The notes under the pieces are model-generated. The model was not told the DNA's origin. It saw only the letters and a list, made by a program, of their open reading frames with translations, and made no database searches. Source: Pseudisothecium myosuroides (Eukaryota > Streptophyta > Bryopsida > Hypnales > Lembophyllaceae). Taken from it: 64,000 nt of DNA. The stretch lies in the NCBI GenBank assembly GCA_951799445.1, contig OX637294.1:18377452-18441451 (forward strand), read 5' to 3'. Position numbers and translations under genes: made by a program. This document shows positions 13,978 to 26,492 of this stretch, piece after piece. How positions within the stretch are numbered: the stretch's first letter is position 1; each line of letters opens with the position of its first letter.

Positions 13978-14895
13978 CCCCTAAAGGACCAAGGCATTTT
14001 CTAGCTCCAAAACCACTCAAAACTGCCATGTCTGCTGCGATCACTCAAGAAACCCAAAAAAACATTTTTTTAGAATCTTAGGATCTCGTAGGATCTTGTA
14101 CTTCACTTGCCTCAGATCATGTGGTAAAATTTTCATGAATTTTGACCATGCGGATTGGTAGATATTAGCATTCAAAGTTGGAAAAAAAAGTTTTTTTGAC
14201 TGCTGGTCTTCAATTTCATATGACTTTGATCGCCATTTGTGGAAACTTTTTGCACTATAGACCACAAATTAAATTTTTTTTTATATTGAAAATTTGAGTT
14301 AAGAGTCAGGGGAAAATTTTCAGAAAAAAAACACTTGATTTTCATTCATTAAAAAATTGTGAAGTAGAAGTAGGTCTAAATTTGAACAAAATACTAAATT
14401 GTTAATAACTCCAAGATGGAATTGAAACTCTATAATCCCAACGGTGAGATTGTTTTTGCAAACAAACTTAACCCTATCAAAAAAAAATTGAAAAATTTCG
14501 AAAATTGAATTAAAAATTGAATTATATAAGTTTTTTTTTTTAAGATGCTTAGATTGCCTGAAAAACAAGATTGTTCATAACTTTCTCATTATTAGTCCAA
14601 ATAGAATGAATTAAAGCTTCAAATATAGAAAAAACATGATCTTTAAGAAAAAAAATTAAAAATTAAAAAATTTCATTAAATTTTTTTTTCCGTTCTGCCT
14701 AGGAAACAATTTTTTGACTTAGGGTGGCATAACTTTTGCTCCCGGGCACTGATTGAAAAAAAAATTAAATTTTTAGAAAGCTATGTGATTTCCTATCTTC
14801 CAAAAAAGTTTAAAAAAATCAGGTAAAAATTTGAGGTCGCACAAGCCTGCCCGAAATCTCAAAAGTCCCCCAAGGGGACTTTGGTCCTTTAGGTG
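13978..14895 (+). mobile_element. Family-A TTAA-type element, copy 1 (918 bp)
   Basis: Starts CCCCTAAAGGACCAAGG and ends CTTTGGTCCTTTAGGTG. Flanked by identical CTAA (13974-13977 and 14896-14899). Similar along its length to 21146-22064 in inverse orientation. Shared blocks include TGATCTGAGGCAAGTGAAGT (inverse of about 14100-14120), GCTTTGATTCATTCTATTTG, and a GGGCAGGC block just inside the right end. It encodes no transposase and is therefore non-autonomous. The 4-bp duplication and CCCCTA terminus recall piggyBac or Kolobok type elements, but the superfamily is inferred from the ends only. Confidence 0.75.
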
Positions 14896-15056
14896 CTAAT
14901 CTAAGTCAAACCTTGATTAAGGGATTCAAGATTCCCTAAATTAGTAGGTCCCCTTCCTTCTAAATTCTAGCTTGCAAATCTTTTGTGCTTCACATACATT
15001 TACAGATCCTACAAGCAACCACATCACTTATTTTTAGCATTTCCACTCTCTTGATT

Positions 15057-15395
15057 GCTCTCAATGTTTTTGAATGCTCTCCAAGCCTCACAATAAGCTT
15101 CTTAGTGTTTCTTGAACTCTCTCTAAACCTCGCAATAAGCTCTCAATATTTGTTGTACTTTTTCTAGACCTTGAAGCAAGCTCTCAATATTTTTTGAACT
15201 ATCTCTAGACTTCATAGCAACTCTCATTATTTTTTGAACCCTTTTCTAGACCTCACAATAGCTTTCAATATTTTTGAACTATCTCAAGACCTCACATCAT
15301 TCTTAGTATTTCAGTGAACTCTCTCCAACTTCACAACAAGCTCTCAATATTTTTGGACCCCTTCCTCAACCTCTTAAAAGTCCTTAGTATTTTTG
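15057..15395. repeat. Degenerate ~40-bp tandem repeat
   Basis: About eight units of the form CTCTCAATATTTTTTGAACT + ATCTCTAGACCTCACAA recur roughly every 40 bases. Strongly diverged and non-coding. Confidence 0.65.
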
Positions 15396-15399
15396 GAAG

Positions 15400-18300
15400 G
15401 CTGATGCTCTACATGTATGGATGCATTGTTCCATTCTAGGTGGTGACTAATTCCAACCTGTTGGGACTGATTTTTGGGATCCAACCCCCAAGCTAGCTTT
15501 ATAGGTTCGACCTCTAGTGTAGACCTTACTGGTTTGATCTCTAGGTTATTTTGAAAACAAAAAAAACTAGACTACTAGATTACAAGTTATTTTAGAAGTA
15601 AACAACTGAACTATGGGGTATTGTAAAGGCTAAAGACTAAAGTATTTTCTAACGTAATTCTTAAAAAATTAGCAATGAAGTCAAAACTTCACTGTACGAA
15701 ATGAAATGATAGCAAGCAAAAGTACCAAGAGAATAGAAAAATTAATAATGAAGTCAAGACTTTGCCGTATAAAATGAGATTATAACCAAGAAGAATAGAA
15801 GGGTCAGTGCAAAGTTCAGGCTTTGCCCTATAAAATGATAATTCATTTGCCCTATAAAAGAATAATTGCAAGGTACAAGAGCAATAAATAATTAGTTGGA
15901 AACAACTAACCCCAAATTGTGCACCAAATTGTCCAAACTCCCGACATGGACCACTTGTTTTGCAAGTCAAGGCTCTTGGAGGATTTCACTCTAAAAGAGT
16001 GGTAATTCCCGCGCAAGGAGCTAGTGCAAAACGATTAACATAAGTCAATGAATCAAGGTTTAGAAAAAATAAAAAAAACGCACATGTATATTAGTAAGCA
16101 AACTCCAAGATATAAGCAATATTAGCAAGATTCAAAAAGACCCCACATTCTTCAAGAAAAGCTTCAAGACTTCAAGCAACAAGTAAAATTGCTCTAAAAC
16201 AAGTAGACAACAAAATGGCCAAATTGGCCAACAGCACATAAACAAAATGCTAATGAATTTTGGCAAGACAACAACAAAAAGGGAGTGGATTGAAAGAGGG
16301 AGAGGGTCTTTTATACTCTTTTCACGGCCTCTTTCTCTTCAATCTCACCTCTAGATCTTTTTAGAATTAATGGCTAATTATCGCTAATTACTAGAAAAAA
16401 GTCAAATCTATTGTTGGATCCTACCTAACTTCTGAAATAAAACTCTAAATGACAAACAAATTGTGCTATTGGCTTTAGAAGGTTCAAATTAGTTTGTGGG
16501 ACGTCCATCCCCTACTCCCAAGTCATTCGGGCTCACAAAAGCTAGTGAATTGTCAAGACAAGGAAATGTGAAAATCCCAGATAATGAAATTTGCATTTTT
16601 TAAACATATTGACTTGCCCAAAGTGATTGGAGGGGCCGTGAGAGTATGAAAAGACTCCTCTTTGACCTCGTTTGAATGTCACAAGCTTCTGGTACGTCGA
16701 TTAATGCCTCAAGCTTGTTTAAATTCCACCAAAATTCAAAGAAGCTGCTAGTTCAGGTACTTGTCGGTGTTGGAACGCCTTGAAACTTGTTGAGGCACAT
16801 TATTAGCATAAAAAATTCTATCTTGATTTTTAGTGAAATTTGATGCAACCAAGGTAATTTCTAGGAAATTCCAATTATTGATTTGAGCAGTTGACTTTTC
16901 ATAAAGTCATCTTCTGTATTTTGAAAAAATTTGAAACTTTTGGGTAACTTCTAAGAAATTTACAAACACTAAGTTTAGACTCTTTTATTCTTACTCTGCA
17001 CTGTTTACAAGAAGGCTAGTTTTAATTACCTCCTTTTAGACCCAATGAATAAGAAATCTTTTGACTAAAAGGAAATTTTAAAGAACCAATTTGTTGTTGA
17101 GCTTCTAGCATGCTCCTCTATCAGAAATACCTCTTTTCAATTTTGATTGCATCATTTCTCGTACTGCTTAAATTTTATTTGTAAAGCACAAATCTAACTT
17201 CCTATGGTTCTCTCAAAATGGATAGTAACTCTAATTCTTGGTGACTTTAAGTATGTCTAAGACTACAAAGTACCCTCCATCACAAATTGCTAACCCTCAT
17301 TTAGCCATATTTTGTCACATGCACTTATAAATCTAATTCAATTTATATTTTAAATTGAAAATCTTGCAATTTTTTTTGCTAACAAGGCCTGAATATCTCT
17401 TAAATTCTTAATCGACCTCTCAAAATCCTAGTTTATCCTAAAAACAAAGAATTGTAGTGTTTTAGGCATTCCAAGCTTCTAAAGGAAAAATATAGTATTA
17501 ATAGGGACTTTGCAAATTACGGCTTAACCGTAATTTTATAACTTTTTGACTATAAATTCTACTAAAATTACTCATACGCAGAAAAAGAAAATTTTGAGAC
17601 CAAAAAGACAACTTAGGGTCTCACAATGGGCGCCTTCACAAAACAATGGGGCACATTCTTGCAATTGATGTTTGATGAGTGATTTTCAATGGTTTATAGA
17701 AACAAAAAATGCATACATTCAATCATCCACAAGTCTAATCATTTTTAGATGATGTATATAAATATTAATGTTATTATTATGATTTGAATCCCAAGAGAGG
17801 GGGGTCACTGAGATTTTCTTACCAAATTAAGTGTGGTATAATATAGGGAGGTATTAATTCGCGGTGTTAAAAAATTTCACGGTGTTTTTTCACGGTGTGA
17901 AAAAACTTTGAGGTAATGTAGAGAGTACAAATTAATGTACATTCAATTATAAGTAATATAAATTTATAAATAATACCTCATATTTATATTTTTTTCCTAA
18001 GATAGCCTCAAAGATATGGATCCTGGAAATTTATTGTAGATAGGGTAAATTTGTAGGATTGTTGGCCTGCTTGGTTGGATGAAAAATCATGTAACGATTT
18101 AATGAAATGGATATTTTCTGTCTCGGCATGGCTTTACAATCTAGTCTTCTCCTCTGTACCGCTACATACACTTTAGATGCTTCAAAGGTTGTTTTTCGCT
18201 TCACTTTGGATGCTTTGTTTACATGCTTTGAATCTTGATTCTTGCTACGATACTACCTTCACTTCCTACTTCCCCAAAAGTGGTCTGAATGTGGTATATG

Positions 18301-19530
18301 TGCATGTTGTTACTTTGAAGTTTTAGGATTTATGGTGAGTTTTTCTTGTTGAATTTGCATGCTCCAATTTAGGATTTATTGCTATTGTTTATGGTGGCAT
18401 TGTGTGCCATGGCTGGCAGCCTCGCAAGGTTTCCATGGCAAAGGGTGAAGATTGGCATAGCTTGTCATTCTTGTAGGGCGATCCCTATAGCTCGTACCGC
18501 GAGAAGGATTGGTATGTGGTTTTGCCTCTTAACTTGGGGCGTTTTTGATTATATGCATTTTCATGTAATGTATGCAATTTTTTTGAATTTCTATGTAGTA
18601 TATGCAATACAATGAAGGCATCTATTTACTTTATGTACTTACAATTGTGATTTGAACATATTTCAGGCTTCAAACACTTTGATGTTATTATTGTTGGTGC
18701 ACCATATGTGCTTGAACATTTATGTTTACTTTTGCCTTTCCGGATTTTTTTGGGGCTACGTACATTTCTGACTTCTTTGCATGTTGTTTTGTGTTGCATG
18801 ATGTATCACCATGTTGATAGGTTTGTGGTGCCTCATTTTGTTGTTCACATTCTATTGGATGTGAATGTTGTTAGTTCCTAATTTCTAGTTTATGTGGGTT
18901 GCTTTTGTCTTTGTTTGGTTTTGTCGCCCTTCTTTGCTTATTTTTGTTTACGATTTGAAGATTTTCATGTATTTTATTCTTTACAGTAGGAAGAAGTTCA
19001 CAATGTATGTTAAATGCTTCAAATTATGTTAAGTGAATGTTGTGTTTGTAGTTCATGTGTTGTGTTTTTGTCTTTAATCTTTGTGTTTGCCTTTATTCAC
19101 TTTATTTATTTTTATAAAAAAATTAATAAGGGTATTAAAATTTGTCCCTCCTTTAGAATTCTAAATAATTGTAGGGGACATAAAATACCATGAATTAGAA
19201 AATTAGGTGATAATAGGGACCACTTAATTGTTCACGGTCATCAAAATACCTTCAAAATAAAATCCCTGGCCGCACATGATGTACAAACCCCCATACGGAG
19301 TGACCTCCTAAGTTCTAATCTTAAAGTCAATTCAAGAAGCTAATTGGTGATTTGACTAGGAGAAGCCTTCATTCAACCAGTCCAAGATATTTACTCCCAA
19401 ATCGCCATTGCCTATTTTGCGCCACCTATATTTGGATCTTGAATGTACACATACATTCATCCAAAATCACTACAAGCTCTCTAGAGTAACCAATGGAAGT
19501 TGAAGCATTTTGCACTTTAAAGAAATCCAT
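15400..19530. other. Gene-free region
   Basis: I see no gene, RNA gene or bounded element. Bases 15650-15860 contain a short diverged duplication (GAAGTCAA.ACTT.GC and CCTATAAAATGA motifs repeated). An open frame at 18379-18615 shows no family. Confidence 0.45.
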
Positions 19531-19536
19531 TTATAA

Positions 19537-20539
19537 CTCCTAAATTTCCTTTGTCCCTGTATGGGACAAAATAGATTTCAGATAGACTTGTGTAACCTCA
19601 ATTTTTATTGTAATTTTTTGAATTTATAAAAAATAATAAAATACATTAGCTTTATGGGAATATATATTTTTTCAATTGGTGCCCTCGTAAAAGAAATAAT
19701 CTTTACATAGAAATAAAAAGCCTCAATCTATTGAGGACGCTATAATAGAACTTTATAAACAATTGTATTATATAGGCGGAGATATGCAAAACTTATGCCA
19801 CAATAAGCTCAAATTGGAGGAGATCAGGTAGCAAAAAAACCCGGCAAAAAATTGAAACTGAAATTAATTAATTAATTAATTCTCATAGATTATATTTTTG
19901 CCTGCATAGAAAGCTTTGATTTAGTCCATTTAGATTAGTGATGTGAAAGTTATGGAGCTTCTTATTTTGTAGGTAATCATATAAACTTCTTGAGAAATGA
20001 TACACTAGATTTGTTTATGAACGCAATTTCACAATTTTCAAAAAACAGAAGTTCCACAAGGTTAAGTATGCTTGCTAAAACAATCTCACCATTGAGATTA
20101 GTGTGTTTCAATTCCATCTTAGAGCTATTAATGATTCAATTTTTCTTTCAATTTCATATCTACATCTACTTAAGAATTTTTAAAGAATGAAAATCAAGTA
20201 TTTAAAATAAAAAATTTCAATACTTTCAACTCAAATCTTCAATATAAAGAATTCAAAATCAAAATCTTTGCTGCAAAAACCTTAAGTTAAAAAGATTCAA
20301 AGTCAAATAATTGGGTCGTGCAACGTGCACAAAAAAATATTTTCTTCACTTTACACAAATATCTTGCAATCTACATAGTGAAAGTTTTTGAAATTTCTTC
20401 CACACATTTTCATATTAAATTAGTGTAACATCCTATGGTTAAATATGAAAAAAATAAAATTCATAAGTTTTTTTGTTTTTTACAATAAAAATGGCAGTTT
20501 TGAGTGTGTTATTTTGATGAAAAAAGGCTTTGCGAGAGT
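19537..20539 (-). mobile_element. Family-A element, diverged longer copy (~1.0 kb)
   Basis: Same block order as the copy at 21146: CAATTGGTGCCC (about 19674), GAAAGCTTTGATTTAGTCC (19909), TCTCACCATTGAGATTAG (20083), GGCAGTTTTGAGTG (20493). Its right end abuts TTAA (20540-20543), which is also the left flank of the family-B element at 20544. The left end near 19537 is less certain (flank ATAA). Confidence 0.55.
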
Positions 20540-21145
20540 TTAATCCCAAATGACCCAAGGAAGGTGTACTTCCAAAATAGGCTTAAACTGCCAACAATTT
20601 GATAGCAATTTGTTTGCCCATTTTTTCTTGAAATTGGATAGAATGTAATTGTAGGATCTTAAAGTTTACATTGAAAGGAAGCACTTCCAAAAAATTAATA
20701 TTATTTGACTCTATAGTTTAGTAGATATTTAAATTTGAAATTTTATCTAGGTCAACGGAAAAACATGGCAACTCACTTTGAAGGCGAGTTTGAAGGAAAA
20801 TATTTTGGTGAGAATATTTTGAAATGATGCTCTTTTTGTGCTTAGTGAAAGACAAGAGTTGAGAGTGCTCATCTAAAATTTCACAACATTCCAACATTTT
20901 TCAAATTCATGGTGGAGTTTACAATGCATAGAACATTCAGTAGCCTCAAGCCAGAGGTTGCCTTTTCCTCTCTTGAGTCCTCATCCATCAAGTTTATCCA
21001 CAGATTATGGAGAATTAAAGTAAGCTCCAATACTAGGATAGTGGCAAAATATTTATCTTGCACCCCATGCTTTGGCTAGTTTTGGAACGAGACAAACAAA
21101 TTTACAAATAAATGTAAAGATGGTTTGCTGAAAATCCAAATTTAA

Positions 21146-22064
21146 CCCCTAAAGGCCCAAAGTCCCCTCGGGGGACACTTGGGATTTTGGGCAGGCTCGT
21201 GCGACCTGAAATTTGGACCTGATTTTTTGAATTTTTTTTTGAAGTTAGGAAATCACATTAGCTTTCCAAAAATATAATTTTTTTTTCAATCGGTGTCCGG
21301 GAAAAAAAGTTATGCCGCCCGAAGTCCAAAAAGCAGTTTGCCGGGCAGAAAAAAAAAACTTTAAAAAATTGAATTTTTTTTTTTGATTTTTTTCTCAAAG
21401 ATCATGTTTTTGTCTATATTTGAAGCTTTGATTCATTCTATTTGGACTTAGAATGAGAAAGTGATGGACAATCTTGTTTTTCGGGCAATCTAAGCGTCTT
21501 CTTCAAAAAACAACTTATAAAATTCATTTTTGAATGCAATTTTCAATTTTATTCAATTTTTTTTTTTGGAAAGGTTAAGTTTGTTTGCAAGAACAATCCC
21601 ACCATTGGGATTAATGGTTTTTTAATTCCATCTAAGAGCTATTGAAGATTTAGTGTTTTGTTCAATTTTGGACCTACTTCTACTTAACAATTTTTTTATA
21701 TGTGAAAATCAAGTTTTGACATTCTGAAATTTTTTTCCCCGACTCTCAACTCGAATGTTCAACATAAATTTTTTTAACTTTATGGTGTGTAGTGCAAAAA
21801 AAATCCACAAATGGCCGTCAAAGTCATCTGAAATTGCAATCCAGAGTTCAAAAAAACTTCTTTTTCCAACTTCAAACGCTAATATATTCCAATCCGTACG
21901 GTCAAACTTCATGAAATTTTTACCACATGATTTAAGACAAGTGAAGTACAAGATCCTATGGTTAGATTCTAAAAAAAAGTTTTTTTTGGTTTAGGAAGTG
22001 ATCGCAGCACGAATGGCAGTTTTCAATGGTTTCGGAGGCAGAAAATGCCTTGGGCCTTTAGAGG
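21146..22064 (-). mobile_element. Family-A TTAA-type element, copy 2 (919 bp), nested
   Basis: Starts CCCCTAAAGGCCCAAAG and ends CTTGGGCCTTTAGAGG, flanked by TTAA (21142-21145 and 22065-22068). It is an inverse-orientation relative of 13978-14895. It lies within a family-B element, so it inserted later. Confidence 0.8.
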
Positions 22065-22247
22065 TTAAGAATCCATTGAGTCAAATATCAATGTCATTTG
22101 ACCATCTACCATCAAGAATATTTTTAATGGCAAAATGGAGGAAATGCTTCATTAAATTTTTGAATAAATGAGGGGAGGAGAGGTCATTTTTATAATGAAA
22201 TTCATTGTCCATCATGAATCCTCAAAGGATATGGGATAATTTGAAGA

Positions 22248-22685
22248 TGAGAGCTTAACTGCTTGTTGTCAAAATGTACAAATTATGTTTAAAGTAGAAT
22301 TGTAGACCTCATTTTGGTATAGTAGAATAACTTATTCCAAAAAAATTTGAACTATGAAAAGTTGGGAAATAAAGTTAAATTTCACATTCAAAAATCATTT
22401 CATAATTTTGAGTCTCAAATCAAAAGTTATGGACAAAATTCAGAGAGGATTTTTGAAAATGTCAAAAAAATGTTCCTTCCAACACCTCTTTGAAATTTGT
22501 TAATAACTTTTTATTAGAGGCTTGAAATCTCAAACGGATTCTGAGATATGAAAATTGACTTGATTTCCCAACTTTTCTTAGTTTAAAGTTTTTTGAAAAA
22601 AATTATTTTACTATACCTAAATGAGGTCTGAACTTTACTTCTAACACAATTCCTGTTTTTTGACTTAACTATGAGTGGTTGAGCT
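22248..22685. repeat. Large inverted repeat (foldback), ~130-bp arms
   Basis: The left arm includes GACCTCATTTTGGTATAGTA (22306-22325) and AAAAGTTGGGAAAT. The right arm carries their complements (ATTTCCCAACTTTT near 22563, TACTATACCTAAATGAGGTC near 22610). The outer ends are GAGCTTAACTGC and its approximate complement near 22680. It may be a separate foldback element. Confidence 0.65.
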
Positions 22686-23388
22686 CTTAGTACTTCTAAT
22701 TTACATATCCCACATGGGTTGTTTTACCTCCTACCACACCATATGTATATAAAGAGCTTGTTTTCTCCATCATGATCACACAATATAAATGACTTTGGAA
22801 GCAAGAAGACGTAGTTGTTGAGTTCAATGCTCTCAATGAATTTATTGCTTAGTATTTCAAAGTTGAACTTTGAGGCATTGAAATATTTTTTTATATTTTG
22901 CCTAATATTCAGCACCATAGTGTTTGATGTTGCTATCTGGATACAATATTGATAAGTCTCATGTTGAATGCCACTTGCCCTCTTAGCTATTGATGGAAGT
23001 GGAATATTCCACATCATTCCAAATAGATTGCTACTGAATGTTATGCACAGTGGAGACTAAGCCCTTTTCGAGGTGAATCTGTCCTTTTTGAGGTAGATCT
23101 GCCCTTTTTGAGGTGGGCAAGAATCACACTGGTTAGCTGACTTTTCAGTACATGTCCAAACCGAACCCCTAAAATGAGTTGAATTGGCTACACCGCACCA
23201 CTCAACTTTAAAAAATTCCACAAGGCGGAGTTTAACTCAGAATTTGATGAAACTACCACCATTGGATTCATAATGCAGTCTATTTTTTGGAAATAATTTT
23301 TATTTAAAAGAATTAAAATTTGAAAATGGGTAGCTTAAAAAAGAGGGGCAACCACCAGAAAATGGTCGTTTTGATCATTAGGGGTTAA

Positions 23389-24390
23389 AGGAAGCCTAGT
23401 AGCATGCATTGGTATCCTAAACTTTTCAACTTTAAAAATTCATAAAATGTTGTGTGAATGCTAAAATATAATTACAAAACAACTTGAGTTCATTTTTTTC
23501 CAAAGAGGCTCATCTTTTTTTTTTTTTTTTTAAATCCATCATTTAACCCTTAGAGAATGGATTAGTGACTATGGAAATCATCCCTCTGGATACTGTGGGA
23601 ATCATTGGCTTAAAAAATAAATAGAAAAGCACTCATTGGAAGTAAAACTATTGTAGAAGACCTCCCCTTTTTACAACAAAATTCTCACGAGGAATAGTTG
23701 CACTTCTGTCCTACACAAAAGAATTCTCTTTCATTCATCAAATACAAAATATCCGCGATGTCGTTTATGGGTTAAACCACCCATCTAGAAGGGGCTACAA
23801 AAGTGGTGGATTTAGGCACTTCCTTCATATTTGGTGACCATATAGAGGCTCTTGGAGGTGCTCAGAGTTGACACAACTGCCCTTAGTCCAAAATGGAAGG
23901 CATTGACCAAAAAAGGGTTTTATGATTTATGACCTAAAATAAAAGGTGGTCTGGATGGAAGTGGTTTTGGGTGCTTCTCCTAGTTCCTTCAATTGCCAAG
24001 TGGAGAAGTCCAAAGAATCTCCAATTTCATGATTTTGGCCTTGTGGGCTGTGGCGGCTCTCTGCAGCCCTACTGTGGCGTCTACGGCCTCAAGTGCAGAC
24101 ATTTGTTTGATGCTCCAGCACGAAATGCGCTTGCAGCCAATCCTCACACTCCCTTTGTGAGGCTGGAATCTCAAAAAAGTGGGGCTGCTAATTTTAAGTG
24201 CCCACCCTCGTTTATGGGCTTTGGAATGGCACCATTTCCCGAGGTTGAGTTGGGCGGGGCATGGACGCATGTTCCCATGTTTCGTATCCCTAAGAAGATT
24301 TCTGGGCCACATTTTGAGAATGGGAGGACAAACTAGTTTAGTTCTTCAGCGCAGATATTCCCATTTGGAAATGTCAACTTCAGTGGTTTG
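23389..24390. other. Non-coding, with a GC-richer island at 23970-24340
   Basis: Open on both strands at 23971-24336, but neither translation resembles a known protein. Composition differs from the flanks, suggesting sequence of different origin. No gene supported. Confidence 0.35.
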
Positions 24391-24397
24391 GTTAACG

Positions 24398-24838
24398 TTC
24401 CAATCAAAGCGAAATCATGCAGATTTTGCTTATGGCATGGCATCAATTATCACTAGTACTGTAGTAGAAAGGGTGGTCTGTGGGCACCAAAGACATAGTG
24501 CCTACCTGAGCATGATGTCCAAGGTCCCTGTTGGCCGTTCCAATCAAAGCAAAACCATGCAGATTTTGCTTATGGCATGGCATCAATTATCACTATCACT
24601 ACTACTGTAGTAGAAAGGGTGGTCTGTGGGCACCAAAGACATAGCGCCTACCTGAGCATGATGTCCAAGGTCCCTGTTGGCACTACTGTAAGCTTGGTGC
24701 CTTTGTAGGCCACTGGTACTAAGTTATGCTCGGACACTATTCCTTGGTGCCTTTGTGGGCCTTTGGTACCATGCTCTGAAACTATTCCTTGGTGCCTTTG
24801 TGGGCCTTTGGTACCATGCTCTGAAACTATTCCTTGGT
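24398..24838. repeat. Two tandem arrays: ~139-bp unit x2 and 45-bp unit x3
   Basis: A block of about 139 bases starting CAATCAAAGCGAAATCATGC (24401) is repeated at 24540. A 45-bp unit starting ACTATTCCTTGGTGCC follows at 24736, 24781 and 24826. Because 45 is a multiple of three, the minus strand stays open through the 45-bp units, but I see no protein. Confidence 0.85.
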
Positions 24839-25265
24839 GCCTCCAGATCACCATTCTGGTAGTATATAGGAAGTACACATCAGCCAATTGGTACTTTATA
24901 TCTTTCGACACCCAATGATCAGTTTTTTTTTAATTGCAAACTAAGTGTGAATGATGAAAAGTCCCATGACAAATTTGGGAGGATTTTGTACTTGCCTCTA
25001 ACTTTTGACTGGCTGATGCTTGCATAATATTGTGGTACAATTTTCATCTGCATTGATCTCCACATACTCAGATTCTATTAGCCAATTGGAAGTGGTGTAG
25101 AAATGGTACTTTGCTCAATCTACCTCACATGTTTTCATGGTTCACAACACTAGTAGAAAGCTAGTCTTGGAGTATCAGTGAGAGCAGTAGCAAGGCTTGG
25201 TGCCTATATGGGCTTTTGGCATCAAGCTATGATGCTTTTACTGGTGCTCCAGGACCAATTTTTTA

Positions 25266-25440
25266 CAGTAAAACCTCTCTAAGTTGATAAACCTTTGTAA
25301 ACTAATCATATGAGACCGGTCCTGGACAGGGCCACATAACAATGGCTGTGACTAAAAATGACCCTCTCTAAGTCAATAAACCTCTATAAACCAATCTGTC
25401 AGACCAGTCCGGGACCGATCAACTTAGAGAGGTTCTACTG
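25266..25440. mobile_element. Emigrant-like MITE (175 bp)
   Basis: Left end CAGTAAAACCTCTCTAAGTT. Right end reverse-complements to CAGTAGAACCTCTCTAAGTT. Flanked by TA on both sides (25264-25265, 25441-25442). This closely matches the terminus of the pogo-derived Emigrant MITE described in Arabidopsis. The interior repeats the terminal motif (CCCTCTCTAAGTCAATAAAC near 25362). Confidence 0.8.
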
Positions 25441-25576
25441 TACTAGTGCAAACATATTCAGTTAGGCTAGGTTGTACAAATTGAAGAACAATAATTCATT
25501 GCATACTTGGAAAACAATCAACAATGTTCTTGAGGAACAAGAAATGAATTCTTAGAAAAATATTAATTGTGTTTTA

Positions 25577-26488
25577 TCCCTAAAGGACCAAGCTACCATT
25601 TTTGGCAACATAGTGATTTTGGATAGCTCACAAATTTTATTTTTTTTCTTTGAAATTTTCACACAACATGGGGACAAGGTTTTTCTTTTAAGGCCCAACA
25701 ATTTTCATAACTTTTGACTACATATTTGAAAAGTTATTGCATGATATGTAGTTTGTTTTTCAATTTGGGCAATCCGAGCAGATTAAAAAAAATCACTTTT
25801 TTCAGAAATAAAAATTTTAAATTGATTTTCTAAATTTATATATATGCAGAAAGATTTAAATCATTCCATTTTGATTAATGAGGAGTTTTAGTTTGGAGGT
25901 AGTTATGGATTCTCTACTATAAAATAAACTTTGAAGTCCTTTATTTTACTCAATTTTCAATATTTTTGGAAAAAAAATAAAATCATTGGGTGTAGATTGT
26001 TTATTACAAAATTACAACCATTGGGATTGTCATTTTTCAATTCCATAACTAAATTCTTAACAGTTCAGTATTTTGAATCATTCTCTACTTCTTTCTACTT
26101 ACTATTCTTTTCTTATATGTTGTACAATTCCACAATCATGATTTGAAAATTTTCAAGCATGTAGCCAGTTTGCCTAGAAGAATGAATCCAAAGAAGTACC
26201 ACCTTTAGGGACATTTTTTATACAAATGCAACCTTGTGAAGTGCAGTTGCCTTGTTTTTTGCAAGGCCAAGAAAGGATTTCTGCCAATTCAAAAGCTCAT
26301 ATCTTGCAATTTACATAGTGGAAATTTCTGAATTTTTTTCCACATCTTGTGAAACCATCATATTGTACTACAAGATCCTATGGTTACATGTGTCCAAAAT
26401 TTTTTTTTCCCTAAAATTTGGTACATGTACTAGAAATGGTAGTTTTGAAGTGTTTTTGGTAAAAACATAGTTAAGGAACTTTAGGGGT
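25577..26488 (-). mobile_element. Family-A TTAA-type element, copy 3 (912 bp)
   Basis: Left end TCCCTAAAGGACCAAGC, right end GGAACTTTAGGGG, followed by TTAA (26489-26492). The left flank is TTTA, a one-base departure. Closest relative in the window is 37506-38427, in inverse orientation (shared ACCATTTCTAGTACATGTACC-type block near 26426). No transposase. Confidence 0.75.
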
Positions 26489-26492
26489 TAAA

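Larger units (their letters stand above)
20544..23384 (+). mobile_element. Family-B TTAA-type element interrupted by nested insertions
   Basis: The left end follows TTAA (20540-20543). The right end is GATCATTAGGGG followed by TTAA (23385-23388). Its own sequence (20544-20960 and 23040-23384) matches 871-1592. A complete family-A element (21146-22064, with its own TTAA duplication) and a foldback segment (22248-22685) lie inside, which accounts for the extra length. Confidence 0.55.

Noticed and set aside
23971..24336. 121-codon frame in a GC-richer island
   Set aside because: Both strands are open, as expected from composition alone, and neither product resembles a protein family.
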